Positions 22,318 to 29,871 of a DNA stretch of 40,052 nucleotides are shown here, piece by piece. This DNA is from a virus. The notes under the pieces are model-generated. The model ran no database searches. It was not told the DNA's origin and saw nothing but the letters and a program-made list of their open reading frames with translations. A program made the position numbers and the translations under genes. The stretch's first letter is position 1. Every line of letters starts with the position of its first letter. The DNA lies in IMG/VR virus record IMGVR_UViG_3300035388_000083, positions 1 to 40,052 of that record. One strand, given 5' to 3'.

Positions 22318-23663
22318 TGAATGTAGAATGGAGTAAAGACGGTTATCCTTTAGCAGTATATGGTAGTAACGCTGTTGTTCAAACTACAGGATTTGACAGT
22401 ATTAAAAAACCTGCAATTTTAAAAGAAGAAAACGACGATGAGTTAATGCTCGACAATTTTAAAATTGCTTCTTGGTTTGATGCTACAAACGACTATCCAA
22501 ACAAAACAATTCAAACATATTTAAGAAAATCTCCTGCTTTGCGTTCTGCTATTGATTACAAAGTTCGATTATCGATTGGAAATGGATTAATGCCTGCAGA
22601 AATTGTGGGGATAAACGAAGATGGCACAGAAGAGTTAAAGCCTATTCTGGATATTAAGATACATAAATTTTTATCGTCGAGAATGATTCGTCGATATCAG
22701 TACGAAGCATATCAGAACTTGTGGGAATCGGGAATGGCATTTCCGCAGCTTATTTCAAATAAGGAAGGTACTTATTTCTCTGTTATAAAAAACCACGATT
22801 CTCCCTTCTGTAGATTTACAAAGAAAGAAAAAGGAGTTATTAAGCATTGTCTTGTTTCAGGAAAATGGCCCGATGTAACAAGTAAGGATGACTATGAAGC
22901 ATTATCTGTTTTAGATCTCGAAGGATCAGAAGATGAAATTATTGCAAGAGCACAACAGTTAAAAAGTTTTATATATCCTATTTCATTAAACACTTCCGGA
23001 AACATTTATTACCAATTACCACCTTGGGACACAGCTCGTGCAGGTGGACATTTGGATATCAGTATTAAAATTGCCGAATACTTAATGTATATGTTCGACA
23101 ATCAAATGTCGATTAAATATCATATTACAATACCTTATTCGTATTGGGATAAGAAATACCCACTCGAAGACTATAAATCAACTAAAGAACTAGAGATTCG
23201 CAAATCTAAAATTGCGAAGGATCTTGATGATATCGAGAATAATTTAACCACTACCAAAAACGCAAAGAAAGCAATTATGACTCACTTCGAATTAAACCAA
23301 CAAGGTAAAGCCGAAGAGAAGTGGGGCATTGAAGTAATCGACGATAAATATAAAACGGAGCAGTACTTGCCACAAGCAGCTGCAAGTAATGCCGAGATAT
23401 TTACATCATTAAATATTAATCCGGCCGTAAAAGGGCTTTCTCTTTCTTCGGGGCCTTATTCAAATTCGAGTGGTGGTTCTGATATCCGAGAAGCATTTTT
23501 AATTGATAATGCTCTCGCCTGGGTGGACAGACAAGAAATAATTGATCCAATAGAACTTATGGTGCGAATAAATTTCAAAAAAGAAAACTTGGTTCTTAGA
23601 TCTAGGAGTTTGGTATTAACAACTCTTGACACTGGATCCGGAACTCAAAAAACTTTAAGCTAA
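22317..23663 (+). CDS. Portal protein (probable)
   Basis: This 448-aa protein has portal-like features: 'SPALRSAIDYKVRLSIGNGLMP' (about 62-83), an alpha/beta middle with 'AYQNLWESGMAFPQL', and a helical region ending 'AAASNAEIFTSLNINPAVKGLSLSSGPYSNSSGGSDIREAFLI' (about 354-396), where the crown and wing of portals usually lie. Size and position after the terminase and before the connector-like protein agree. Start and stop overlap both neighbours by a base, implying coupled translation. Confidence 0.75.
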   Translation: MNVEWSKDGYPLAVYGSNAVVQTTGFDSIKKPAILKEENDDELMLDNFKIASWFDATNDYPNKTIQTYLRKSPALRSAIDYKVRLSIGNGLMPAEIVGINEDGTEELKPILDIKIHKFLSSRMIRRYQYEAYQNLWESGMAFPQLISNKEGTYFSVIKNHDSPFCRFTKKEKGVIKHCLVSGKWPDVTSKDDYEALSVLDLEGSEDEIIARAQQLKSFIYPISLNTSGNIYYQLPPWDTARAGGHLDISIKIAEYLMYMFDNQMSIKYHITIPYSYWDKKYPLEDYKSTKELEIRKSKIAKDLDDIENNLTTTKNAKKAIMTHFELNQQGKAEEKWGIEVIDDKYKTEQYLPQAAASNAEIFTSLNINPAVKGLSLSSGPYSNSSGGSDIREAFLIDNALAWVDRQEIIDPIELMVRINFKKENLVLRSRSLVLTTLDTGSGTQKTLS

Positions 23664-24658
23664 TGTTGGTAACTAATAACACAGAAATTCGCAAATTCTT
23701 GCCTGCTTCGGTTAGTATAACCTTTGCACGGATAGAACCATTTATTGAAGTGGCCGAGAAGAAATATATAAAAGAAGTTTTTGGATTAGCGTTTCTTACC
23801 GAGCTTAATGCTTACCATAAATTAGAAACTCAAGATAACGAGTACTTAAACGAAGTACTCAGTATGACTCAACGCTCCGTTACATACTTAGCTTTTTATG
23901 AAGGCTTCGATATTCTTAGCGTTTCGATAAAAGATACTGGGTTTTTCCGTGTCGAAAACAACGAAAATAAATCGCTGTTTAATTACCAGGAGAAAAAGCT
24001 TCGCGATTATTTTTCCAATACAGGATACAATACTTTAGAAGATGTTCTGGAATATATGGAAGCCAATCTCGCACAATTTACCACCTGGGCAGATTCCGAT
24101 GCATACCAAAATAACCGCAAGTATTTTATTAATTCTGCAAAGGAATTCACAGAAATATATAAGCCACTTAAGAAAAGCCGCTTAGTATTTTTAAATATTC
24201 AGTCGGATTTAAAAGCAGCTGAAGACTTTGATATTAAATCGATACTTGGCACAGCTCTTTTCGATAAATTAAAAGACCTGGTACTCGATAAGGATATCGA
24301 AGAAGCCGAGTTTATCGAATACAAAAAGCTATTGCCTTATGTACAAAATGTACTGGCTTACAGAACGGTTGTTCGTTGTATTAAAAACTTAGGCGCAAAC
24401 TTCACCGACAAAGGTTTGTTCTTTGCAAGCTTTGAAAATACCGACAAGAATTTTAAACGTGAGACACCAAATACAGAGCAGACACTTGCTTTAATTGGTG
24501 GAGCAACCGAGAATGCAAATCAATACCAGGACCAATTAGAAAGCTATTTACTCGAGAGCAAAGAAGTTCTTCCAGAATATGCAGAGTTTATTGGCGACGA
24601 AGATCAAACCTTCGACCCAAGTTTCGATAATGAAGACAAGAAGATAATAAGAATGTAA
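23663..24658 (+). CDS. Head-tail connector-like protein (DUF6712-like)
   Basis: This 331-aa helical protein resembles the DUF6712-type proteins that follow portal genes in Bacteroidota phages. Two similar halves each begin with a helix bundle ('SITFARIEPFIEVAEKKYIKEVFG', about 17-40; then 'FLNIQSDLKAAEDFDIKSILG' about 176-196). The internal duplication recalls connector/adaptor proteins of the gp6-like family. It starts one base into the portal stop. The function is inferred from position and repeat structure. Confidence 0.6.
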   Translation: MLVTNNTEIRKFLPASVSITFARIEPFIEVAEKKYIKEVFGLAFLTELNAYHKLETQDNEYLNEVLSMTQRSVTYLAFYEGFDILSVSIKDTGFFRVENNENKSLFNYQEKKLRDYFSNTGYNTLEDVLEYMEANLAQFTTWADSDAYQNNRKYFINSAKEFTEIYKPLKKSRLVFLNIQSDLKAAEDFDIKSILGTALFDKLKDLVLDKDIEEAEFIEYKKLLPYVQNVLAYRTVVRCIKNLGANFTDKGLFFASFENTDKNFKRETPNTEQTLALIGGATENANQYQDQLESYLLESKEVLPEYAEFIGDEDQTFDPSFDNEDKKIIRM

Positions 24659-24670
24659 AAACTATATATT

Positions 24671-24916
24671 ATGAAATTTACAGATGCAATCTTTTACCAC
24701 GGAAAAGCCTCAGGCGGAATTAACACCACAACAGTTAATGATGGCACCGACGATTGGGAAGTGCAAGAATTATTAAACGACGATGGGAAAGTATATTTTA
24801 AGTTGGCCATACTTTGGAACGATAAAGCTTCAGGTGATTTTAAAGCGATCCGCAAAAAGTATTTCGATACACCAGTAGATCCTACAGACGTAATTGCAAA
24901 CCCTTTAGAAGCATAG
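24671..24916 (+). CDS. Unrecognised small acidic protein
   Basis: This 81-aa, acidic, beta-leaning protein ('GGINTTTVNDGTDDWEVQEL', 'VYFKLAILWNDKASGDF') lies between the connector-like and the carbohydrate-binding-like genes with gaps of 12 and 3 bp. No family is recognised. Confidence 0.55.
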   Translation: MKFTDAIFYHGKASGGINTTTVNDGTDDWEVQELLNDDGKVYFKLAILWNDKASGDFKAIRKKYFDTPVDPTDVIANPLEA

Positions 24917-24919
24917 ATT

Positions 24920-25822
24920 ATGCGTAACCAGTTTAACCGAAAATTAAAACCACCGGGTGTTGGGTTGTTTAGTAAAGGGAGTTCTTTCTCAAAGGAAAAC
25001 CTAACAAGCAGGTACATTCAAGTTGCCGAAGGCGACGACTTAACAGACATCTATGGTGTTGAAGTTGACATTCCGTATGTATCAGGAGTTGGTAAAGATC
25101 AGATATTTGATTTCGGTGTATTGAACGATTTACGATTCGATAAAGGATGTTATGTAGGTAATCTTTATGGATTAGCAGAATATTACGATTCTCCTTATGT
25201 AAATATTTATTACGACGATTCTACAGCAATTACACGTTGTTATTGGAAATTACCCGACTTTCATTATGCTAACTTACTAGCTCAAGGAAATACACTACAA
25301 AATGTATTTTTCTTAAAAGCCAAAGCAACAACAAAGACAAGTAATGAAATATTAAGTATGCAAGAATTACTTGTATACTCAGTTGAGCAAATGAATGAAA
25401 ATTTATCAAGGATAAAAACTTGGATTGGAACACATGATTTTTATTCTGAAAATTTAGTTCTAAATGGAACGTTTGATAATTCTGATAACTGGACTATGTC
25501 TTCTGGCTGGTCAATATCTAGCGGAAAACTCAATGGAAATATAGATACTGGATTCATAAGAACAACACAAAACATATTCCTTCAGTCAGGATTAACTTAT
25601 AAAATATCTTATGAAATATCAAATATGACATTTGGGGGATTTCGAGCATATTTTAGTACAGATAGTTTTGGTATGACTCGATTTACTAATGGCAAGTACG
25701 AAGAACTGGTTAATATGAATACTCATTATAGCGTTCTTTATTTATATACATATGTCGGTTTTAAAGGAAGTATTGATAATCTTATACTGCAAAGTTTTCA
25801 TCAAAATTATTACAAATCATGA
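24920..25822 (+). CDS. Virion protein with C-terminal carbohydrate-binding-like domain
   Basis: This 300-aa protein has an N-terminal ~150 residues that are unfamiliar ('YIQVAEGDDLTDIYGVEVDIPYVSGVG'). The C-terminal ~130 residues have the jelly-roll carbohydrate-binding-module pattern: 'ENLVLNGTFDNSDNWTMSSG', 'IRTTQNIFLQSGLTYKISYEI', 'YTYVGFKGSIDNLILQ' (compare CBM4/9-like 'N..FE....W' and 'y.iDnv.l'). This suggests a tail or head fibre that binds host glycans. It overlaps the next gene by 4 bp. The domain call is by pattern. Confidence 0.55.
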   Translation: MRNQFNRKLKPPGVGLFSKGSSFSKENLTSRYIQVAEGDDLTDIYGVEVDIPYVSGVGKDQIFDFGVLNDLRFDKGCYVGNLYGLAEYYDSPYVNIYYDDSTAITRCYWKLPDFHYANLLAQGNTLQNVFFLKAKATTKTSNEILSMQELLVYSVEQMNENLSRIKTWIGTHDFYSENLVLNGTFDNSDNWTMSSGWSISSGKLNGNIDTGFIRTTQNIFLQSGLTYKISYEISNMTFGGFRAYFSTDSFGMTRFTNGKYEELVNMNTHYSVLYLYTYVGFKGSIDNLILQSFHQNYYKS

Positions 25823-26184
25823 GTCGAAAATCAGCCATAGAAATTCATATTGATACAACTGATATTCCACAAGCAATATTAGATAAGTACGATATTGAGT
25901 ATTACAAGGAAAAGGAAACCGATACTTTGTGGATTCACGAGAATGGATACAAACCATTTGAGCGTGAATTATTCAATTATATGAGTGGTGTTAAATCTGT
26001 ACTTAATCGTCGTACAAATTCAGATCATTTGGATTTATATATCGAAGCTATCGAAATAGATGAGTTTGGAATCGATACCGGCACAAAAAAATTTAAAAAT
26101 ATCCGATGGTCCGAAATTATTGCTGGGCAAATTGATATGAGCAAAGTAATTCTTAAAAAAGAAGTATATGATACAAGTGTTTAG
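25819..26184 (+). CDS. Unrecognised protein coupled to the carbohydrate-binding-like gene
   Basis: This 121-aa protein opens with 'IEIHIDTTDIPQAILDKYDIEYYKEKETDTLWIHENGYKPFE' and ends in a basic helix. It overlaps both the previous gene (4 bp) and the following membrane-protein gene (17 bp). It could be a chaperone or baseplate-like component for the upstream fibre; no motif proves it. Confidence 0.5.
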   Translation: MSRKSAIEIHIDTTDIPQAILDKYDIEYYKEKETDTLWIHENGYKPFERELFNYMSGVKSVLNRRTNSDHLDLYIEAIEIDEFGIDTGTKKFKNIRWSEIIAGQIDMSKVILKKEVYDTSV

Positions 26185-26635
26185 TTATACTGCAGATATT
26201 GTTTTTGTATCCTTCATTGCATTTGTAATTGGAAGGTATAAGGTACAAAGAAGTATTTCTGAAAATTATTACAAGCTTCGTGCCGATAATCTTGGAAACT
26301 TATTTACTCTGTTTTGTGTAGGTTTTGCTTTTCCTGTAGCCATGTTGGCTTCCGATATATTTATTACACCTGCAGCGATGCTTATATGTTTGGTTGGAGT
26401 TAGCCGAGCTTTTAAAGAATCAAAGCTATTAAGGTTCTTTCATATGTCTGGTGCTTACGTAGGCGTTGTTTTAAGTCAGATTGGTATATGTATATCCTAC
26501 GATATGTGGTATATAACAGTCGCATTTTTCAGCATTTCCGGAATATTATTCCTTTTAAAAGTTAAGAATAAAATATTTTGGGTGGAGATCCTTGCATTTT
26601 TATCCATTCGTATTGTATTAATAAATTTCCAATAA
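26168..26635 (+). CDS. Multi-pass membrane protein in the lysis region
   Basis: This 155-aa protein has about five to six hydrophobic helices (near 6-22, 44-62, 64-80, 93-110, 112-130 and 138-153). It overlaps the preceding CDS by 17 bp and is followed by another membrane protein, the endolysin and a holin-type gene. It is probably a lysis or membrane-remodelling protein of the phage; the family is not identified. Confidence 0.6.
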   Translation: MIQVFSYTADIVFVSFIAFVIGRYKVQRSISENYYKLRADNLGNLFTLFCVGFAFPVAMLASDIFITPAAMLICLVGVSRAFKESKLLRFFHMSGAYVGVVLSQIGICISYDMWYITVAFFSISGILFLLKVKNKIFWVEILAFLSIRIVLINFQ

Positions 26636-26642
26636 CACCACT

Positions 26643-26936
26643 ATGAGCGAACAAGTATACATCACACTCTTATCGATATCCGGAACAGTTCTTTTGTTGG
26701 CATTAGGATTGATAGGATATTTTTTTAAACGCATTGTAAAATCTCTCGATAATTTCGATACAACACTAAAAGGCTTTAGTGTCGATTACTCGGCCACAAA
26801 AGAGAGAGTTAAACAAATGCAGCTCGGTTGCAAAGAACGTCACGATACTATTAACAGTAGATTAACAGAACATGGCAAGCGACTTGATACAGCTGAAAAA
26901 AATATTGGCAGATTAGAAGTTATTGTTAATCCTTAA
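26643..26936 (+). CDS. Membrane-anchored coiled-coil protein (XhlA-like layout)
   Basis: This 97-aa protein has one N-terminal membrane helix (about 7-29, 'ITLLSISGTVLLLALGLIGYFF') and a C-terminal coiled coil ('RVKQMQLGCKERHDTINSRLTEHGKRLDTAEKNIGRLE', about 58-95). The layout resembles XhlA-type holin partners or spanin-like proteins, though with the helix at the N-terminus. It is placed 11 bp before the endolysin. The start follows an AACACCACT leader. Confidence 0.55.
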   Translation: MSEQVYITLLSISGTVLLLALGLIGYFFKRIVKSLDNFDTTLKGFSVDYSATKERVKQMQLGCKERHDTINSRLTEHGKRLDTAEKNIGRLEVIVNP

Positions 26937-26947
26937 AATATATTATT

Positions 26948-27487
26948 ATGGCATCAAGAGACATAAAAGTATTAGATCCGGACATGCAAATACAAACAAA
27001 TTTTGTTGTTAATCAGTGTAAGAAAAATGGAGTTGACATTTTAGTTTATTGCACATTAAGAGATTTGCACGAACAAGCAATATTATTTAGAAGCTCAGAT
27101 CCGAGGGGAGAAAAAGTACAGAAGAAAATTAAATGGTTAAGAGCGAATCAGTTCAATTTCTTGGCAGATATTATTGAAGAAATTGGTCCGCAAAAATACT
27201 CAGGGTGGAAAACCAATGCAGCACCAGGAGAATCATTTCATAATTACGCTTTAGCTTTCGATGCTGTTCCAACTATTGGAGGCAAACCAATGTGGAATTA
27301 TGATGACTATCCAGAGGGGTGGAACGAATTCGGACGTGCTTGCACAATGGCAGGTTTGGAATGGGGTGGAAACTGGACTAAGTATAAAGATCTTCCACAC
27401 GCTCAACTTGGAAATGGATCTAATCCATTAAGAAGGTATTCTTCTATACAAATAAAAGAAATGCTTATTAAGAATAATTTATTATAA
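26948..27487 (+). CDS. Endolysin, peptidase M15 family (L-alanyl-D-glutamate peptidase-like)
   Basis: This 179-aa zinc peptidase has 'YCTLRDLHEQAILF' (34-47), metal ligands His98 and Asp105 in 'SFHNYALAFD', and His151 in 'DLPHAQL', the M15 SxHxxGxAxD...HxQ pattern (the usual Gly is Tyr100-Ala101 here). 'AGLEWGGNWTKYKD' before the last ligand is typical of phage endolysins. It cleaves peptidoglycan cross-link peptides at lysis. No signal peptide is present, so release depends on a holin such as the one at 27589. Confidence 0.88.
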   Translation: MASRDIKVLDPDMQIQTNFVVNQCKKNGVDILVYCTLRDLHEQAILFRSSDPRGEKVQKKIKWLRANQFNFLADIIEEIGPQKYSGWKTNAAPGESFHNYALAFDAVPTIGGKPMWNYDDYPEGWNEFGRACTMAGLEWGGNWTKYKDLPHAQLGNGSNPLRRYSSIQIKEMLIKNNLL

Positions 27488-27491
27488 ACAT

Positions 27492-27545
27492 GCTTCGACA
27501 AGCTCAGCATGACACGGTTTGTCATCCTGAGCTTGTCGAAGGGTG
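27492..27545. repeat. REPIN-like inverted doublet
   Basis: GCTTCGACAAGCTCAGCATGACA (27492-27514) and TGTCATCCTGAGCTTGTCGAAGGGTG (27520-27545) are near-perfect inverse copies around a 5-bp loop, followed by a third partial unit (GTCGAAGGGTGACA). This is the best-preserved doublet of the window, in the 101-bp gap between endolysin and holin. Confidence 0.9.
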
Positions 27546-27588
27546 TCGAAGGGTGACAAACTAAAAACAAAACATTAAACCAAACACC

Positions 27589-28062
27589 ATGGGACAGTAT
27601 AAAGACGAACACGGAAAAACAAGAGTTGGCGATTTACTTCGCAACCTTGGCGATGTAGGAAAACCAATTTTACAAGCAGCTGCAGGTTTAACCGGGCAAG
27701 CTTGGATAAGCAATATTGCTGAAGGTATTACCACATCAAAAGAAATAAAGGAAGATCAAAAGAAGCTCGCTCTTGAATTGGCTAAACTAGATCGGCAAGA
27801 TGCGGCTAACGAACGTGAAAATGTGACCGCACGATGGAAGTCTGATATGACTAGTGATAGTTGGCTTTCAAAGAATGTGCGCCCATTAATTCTAATTTGG
27901 TCTTGGTTAATTGTTTCAACCTATGGTTTTATAGAATTGTTAAGCGATTTTTCATTATCGACACCTTTTATCCAAATGTATAGTGGTGCATGGATTGCTG
28001 TAAACGTTGCATTCTTTGGTGGTCGCGAATGGCAGAAACACATTCGAAACAAGAAACTTTAA
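27589..28062 (+). CDS. Holin of the 3TM/GTA-like family
   Basis: This 157-aa protein has an N-terminal amphipathic/soluble region ending with the family-typical 'WKSDMTSDSWLSKNVRPLIL' (83-102), then membrane helices at about 98-117 and 128-145. The 'SWLSKNVRP' segment before the first helix is a hallmark of the GTA-holin-like (3TM) family. The ATG directly follows a CCAAACACC leader. It lies downstream of the M15 endolysin, as expected for a lysis cassette. Confidence 0.8.
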   Translation: MGQYKDEHGKTRVGDLLRNLGDVGKPILQAAAGLTGQAWISNIAEGITTSKEIKEDQKKLALELAKLDRQDAANERENVTARWKSDMTSDSWLSKNVRPLILIWSWLIVSTYGFIELLSDFSLSTPFIQMYSGAWIAVNVAFFGGREWQKHIRNKKL

Positions 28063-28093
28063 ACTTTTATCTTTTTACTTTAATCTTTATTTA

Positions 28094-28804
28094 ATGCTCA
28101 AACTTACCTACAAACACCGCATACTAAAAGCTGAGCATTGGGATGAATTAAACCAAGCTGAATTTATTGAATTGTTCCGGAGAATAAATGCGCCCTGGTA
28201 CGAAATAGGATCTCGCCTTGAGTTAAGCCAGTGGATCTATAATAATCAAATCTCACATAAGTTCCTGGTTAAAAAGATTAAGTTAAAACGGCTTAAGCTT
28301 TATGGTCCATCGGAAGGTTTTCGAGATATGACAAGCGGTGAGTTCCTTTTTGCCGATACTTATTATTTTACATATCTGAACAATGAGGATCCTGCTCTCC
28401 TGGATAAATTTATTGCAAGCATCTTTCGCGAAAGAAAAGCTTGGTTTAGATTTTCGAAAAAACGAATCGACTTCGACGAAGATCTAATAAACCCACGTGC
28501 CAAACTCCTTGAGAATCTACCACAGGAAATAAAGCAAGCCATATTATTTAACTATGGTGCTGTGCGTGGAGATATAATTAAACCACTCAAATCTTTATTT
28601 CCACAGCGCAAAAGCGATCCTAAACCATTTAAGAAAGATGGATCCGTAGCAAAGAAAAAAATACCGGTTCCACAATGGGAAAAATGGATGTGGGATTTAG
28701 CTGCAGGAAACACCGATCAAGATTTCGACAAAGTGGCAAATATGCTCGTTCGAAATTTCCTTAAACGAATCGATACACTAATTAAAGAATCGAAGAAAAA
28801 ATAA
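28094..28804 (+). CDS. Unrecognised basic phage protein
   Basis: This 236-aa, helical, Lys-rich protein contains 'EFLFADTYYFTYLNNEDPALLDKFIASIFRER' and 'QAILFNYGAVRGDIIKPLKSLFP'. I know similar uncharacterised proteins from Bacteroidota phage regions but no function; an assembly or tail-chaperone role is only positional. The frame is open from 28007, inside the holin gene; I choose the ATG at 28094 because it lies beyond the holin stop. Confidence 0.6.
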   Translation: MLKLTYKHRILKAEHWDELNQAEFIELFRRINAPWYEIGSRLELSQWIYNNQISHKFLVKKIKLKRLKLYGPSEGFRDMTSGEFLFADTYYFTYLNNEDPALLDKFIASIFRERKAWFRFSKKRIDFDEDLINPRAKLLENLPQEIKQAILFNYGAVRGDIIKPLKSLFPQRKSDPKPFKKDGSVAKKKIPVPQWEKWMWDLAAGNTDQDFDKVANMLVRNFLKRIDTLIKESKKK

Positions 28805-28823
28805 ACTTCTTTCTGTTTTACCC

Positions 28824-28887
28824 ACCCACAAGTACAGAACGTTGCTAATTTTAGCAGTCGGTTAAAGCCCGTCACTTGTGGGTTTTA
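28824..28887 (+). ncRNA. Three-way-junction-like RNA structure (terminator or small RNA)
   Basis: A perfect 10-bp outer stem ACCCACAAGT (28824-28833) / ACTTGTGGGT (28874-28883), ending in TTTTAT, encloses two smaller hairpins (GCTA..TAGC near 28844-28855 and CGG..CCG near 28859-28871). As a terminator the 40-nt interior is unusually elaborate. It follows the 28094 gene by 19 bp. It begins the 308-bp gene-free stretch 28805-29112. Confidence 0.5.
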
Positions 28888-28942
28888 TGCGCTATTTTGT
28901 AAAGTGTAAAATATGTATTAACATTGTAGTGTAGAAATCATA

Positions 28943-28986
28943 AGAACAATATGTTCTAAAATCATTAATGAGTTTGCCGATTAATC
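28943..28986. promoter_or_regulatory. Cluster of short palindromes upstream of the 45-aa gene
   Basis: AGAACA-ATA-TGTTCT (28943-28957), TCATTAATGA (28962-28971) and GATTAATC (28979-28986) lie within 44 bp. They look like operator half-sites for one or two regulators of the 29113 gene. No specific regulator is indicated. Confidence 0.35.
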
Positions 28987-29017
28987 ATGAACAAAACACG
29001 GCGAAAAATCTAAAAAA

Positions 29018-29045
29018 AAACCCCGGCACCTCCATGTTGGGGTTT
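29018..29045 (-). terminator. Stem-loop, good minus-strand terminator
   Basis: AAACCCC / GGGGTTT (7 bp, 14-nt loop). On the minus strand it is followed by nine T, an effective terminator for transcription coming from the minus-strand gene at 29333-29608; on the plus strand the tail is TTTATTGTT only. The loop contains CCTCC (29029-29033), complementary to the Shine-Dalgarno GGAGG at 29104-29108. Confidence 0.55.
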
Positions 29046-29112
29046 ATTGTTACTGAGTAGCAAGGGCAATTCCGCGCCTATAAAAAGTCGGGTAAAACAG
29101 AAAGGAGGCCTT

Positions 29113-29250
29113 ATGATTTCTACAAAATTCATTAATGGCGTACTTCACAAGCTGATATTTCCTCGGTACATTGTTAGAGATGGACGAAGAATATATCCGA
29201 AAAAAGCAAAGAGTTTTTGCTTTTGGGTGCCAGTGGACGGTAACGATTAG
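29113..29250 (+). CDS. 45-aa basic protein with a strong Shine-Dalgarno
   Basis: This small protein ('MISTKFINGVLHKLIFPRYI', then 'RDGRRIYPKKAKSFCFWVP') is preceded by AAAGGAGG (29101-29108) four bases before the ATG. Such a perfect ribosome-binding site is rare in Bacteroidota and absent elsewhere in this window, and it fixes the start against the longer TTG frame from 29047. A clean terminator follows at 29281. Function unknown; size and isolation suggest a regulator, an anti-host peptide or a moron. Confidence 0.6.
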   Translation: MISTKFINGVLHKLIFPRYIVRDGRRIYPKKAKSFCFWVPVDGND

Positions 29251-29280
29251 AACAGACCTCTCCTTTTAATGGAGGTACCT

Positions 29281-29305
29281 AAGGGGCTTGGAGGAGCCCC
29301 TTTTT
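29281..29305 (+). terminator. Rho-independent terminator after the 45-aa gene
   Basis: AAGGGGCT / AGCCCCTT (8 bp, 6-nt loop TGGAGG) runs into TTTTT. A weaker hairpin ACCTC..GAGGT (29256-29276) precedes it. Confidence 0.85.
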
Positions 29306-29332
29306 AGTTGAACATATTATACTTGTCTTTGT

Positions 29333-29608
29333 TCACTTCTCCTTTAACATCCAATACAAATCGAAGCCAGTACTAGTTTTAAGCATAGTTGCTTTAAAGC
29401 CCAATCCACGAAGTGCTTTAAGAATTTGCGAATCGTTTACTCCCGGAAGAATATCTGCAAACTTATCGGTAATAGCCTGAGTAGTTAATAGAACTACACC
29501 TTCTTTTTGGTCTGTTGGTTTGTATTGTTTTTTGAATAGTTTCTTTAGATCGTCGAATATTTCATCTTCGATACGTGGTTCAATGTTCTTTTCGTGGTCG
29601 TCGCACAT
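29333..29608 (-). CDS. Minus-strand unknown protein inside the late region
   Basis: This 91-aa protein starts 'MCDDHEKNIEPRIEDEIFDD', has a basic helix 'LKKLFKKQYKPTDQ' and a C-terminal wing-like part ('AITDKFADILPGVNDSQILKALRGLGFKATMLKT'), which could be a winged-helix fold (guess). I choose this ATG, not one 42 nt upstream, because it is directly preceded by the AACCAAACACC leader. It is the only minus-strand gene besides the integrase; a divergent gene in a late operon is typical of lysogen-expressed cargo. Its leader overlaps the large inverted repeat 29643-29725. Confidence 0.6.
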   Translation of the reverse strand: MCDDHEKNIEPRIEDEIFDDLKKLFKKQYKPTDQKEGVVLLTTQAITDKFADILPGVNDSQILKALRGLGFKATMLKTSTGFDLYWMLKEK

Positions 29609-29642
29609 GGTGTTTGGTTTTAAAGAAGCACCCGAAGAGCCT

Positions 29643-29725
29643 GGCAACATCGTACATACGTGTAAGGGGATTTAAACCCCTTAGCCCAACGGGTGTGTTT
29701 CTTTAGTATGTACGATTATGTTGCC
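29643..29725. repeat. Long bulged inverted repeat with nested palindrome
   Basis: GGCAACATCGTACATAC (29643-29659) pairs with 29706-29725 over 17 bp with a single 3-nt bulge (ATT). Inside lie TAAGGGG..CCCCTTA (29663-29683) and a smaller GCCC..GGGT hairpin. The structure lies just upstream of the minus-strand gene, and most of it would be in that gene's 5' leader. The remainder of the gap 29726-29810 shows only AT-rich sequence with ATTCAATT/ATTGAAC-like words. Confidence 0.75.
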
Positions 29726-29810
29726 ATTACAAATGTAGTAAATATTCAATTATCAATGAACAATTGAACAATAAACAATCCACTATGTGTTGCTGAGCGG
29801 AGCCGAAGTA

Positions 29811-29846
29811 CTGTCCTTTTTTACCCATTTTCAAGCCATAACTTTG
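29811..29846 (+). promoter_or_regulatory. CTGTCC-type phage promoter, copy E
   Basis: CTGTCC (29811-29816), six T, then TAACTTTG at 29839-29846, a perfect TAnnTTTG, offset 28 nt. It ends 25 nt before the ATG at 29872 and probably drives the whole tail operon to 37054. A degenerate REP-like TGCTGAGCGGAGCCGAAGTA precedes it. Confidence 0.7.
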
Positions 29847-29871
29847 AACTTGAACATTCAACTTTAGTGCT

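Noticed and set aside
28943-28957. LexA-like GAAC...GTTC box
   Set aside because: The spacing is five rather than four, and that box belongs to Gram-positive LexA; there is no support for SOS control here. Kept only as an undefined palindrome.
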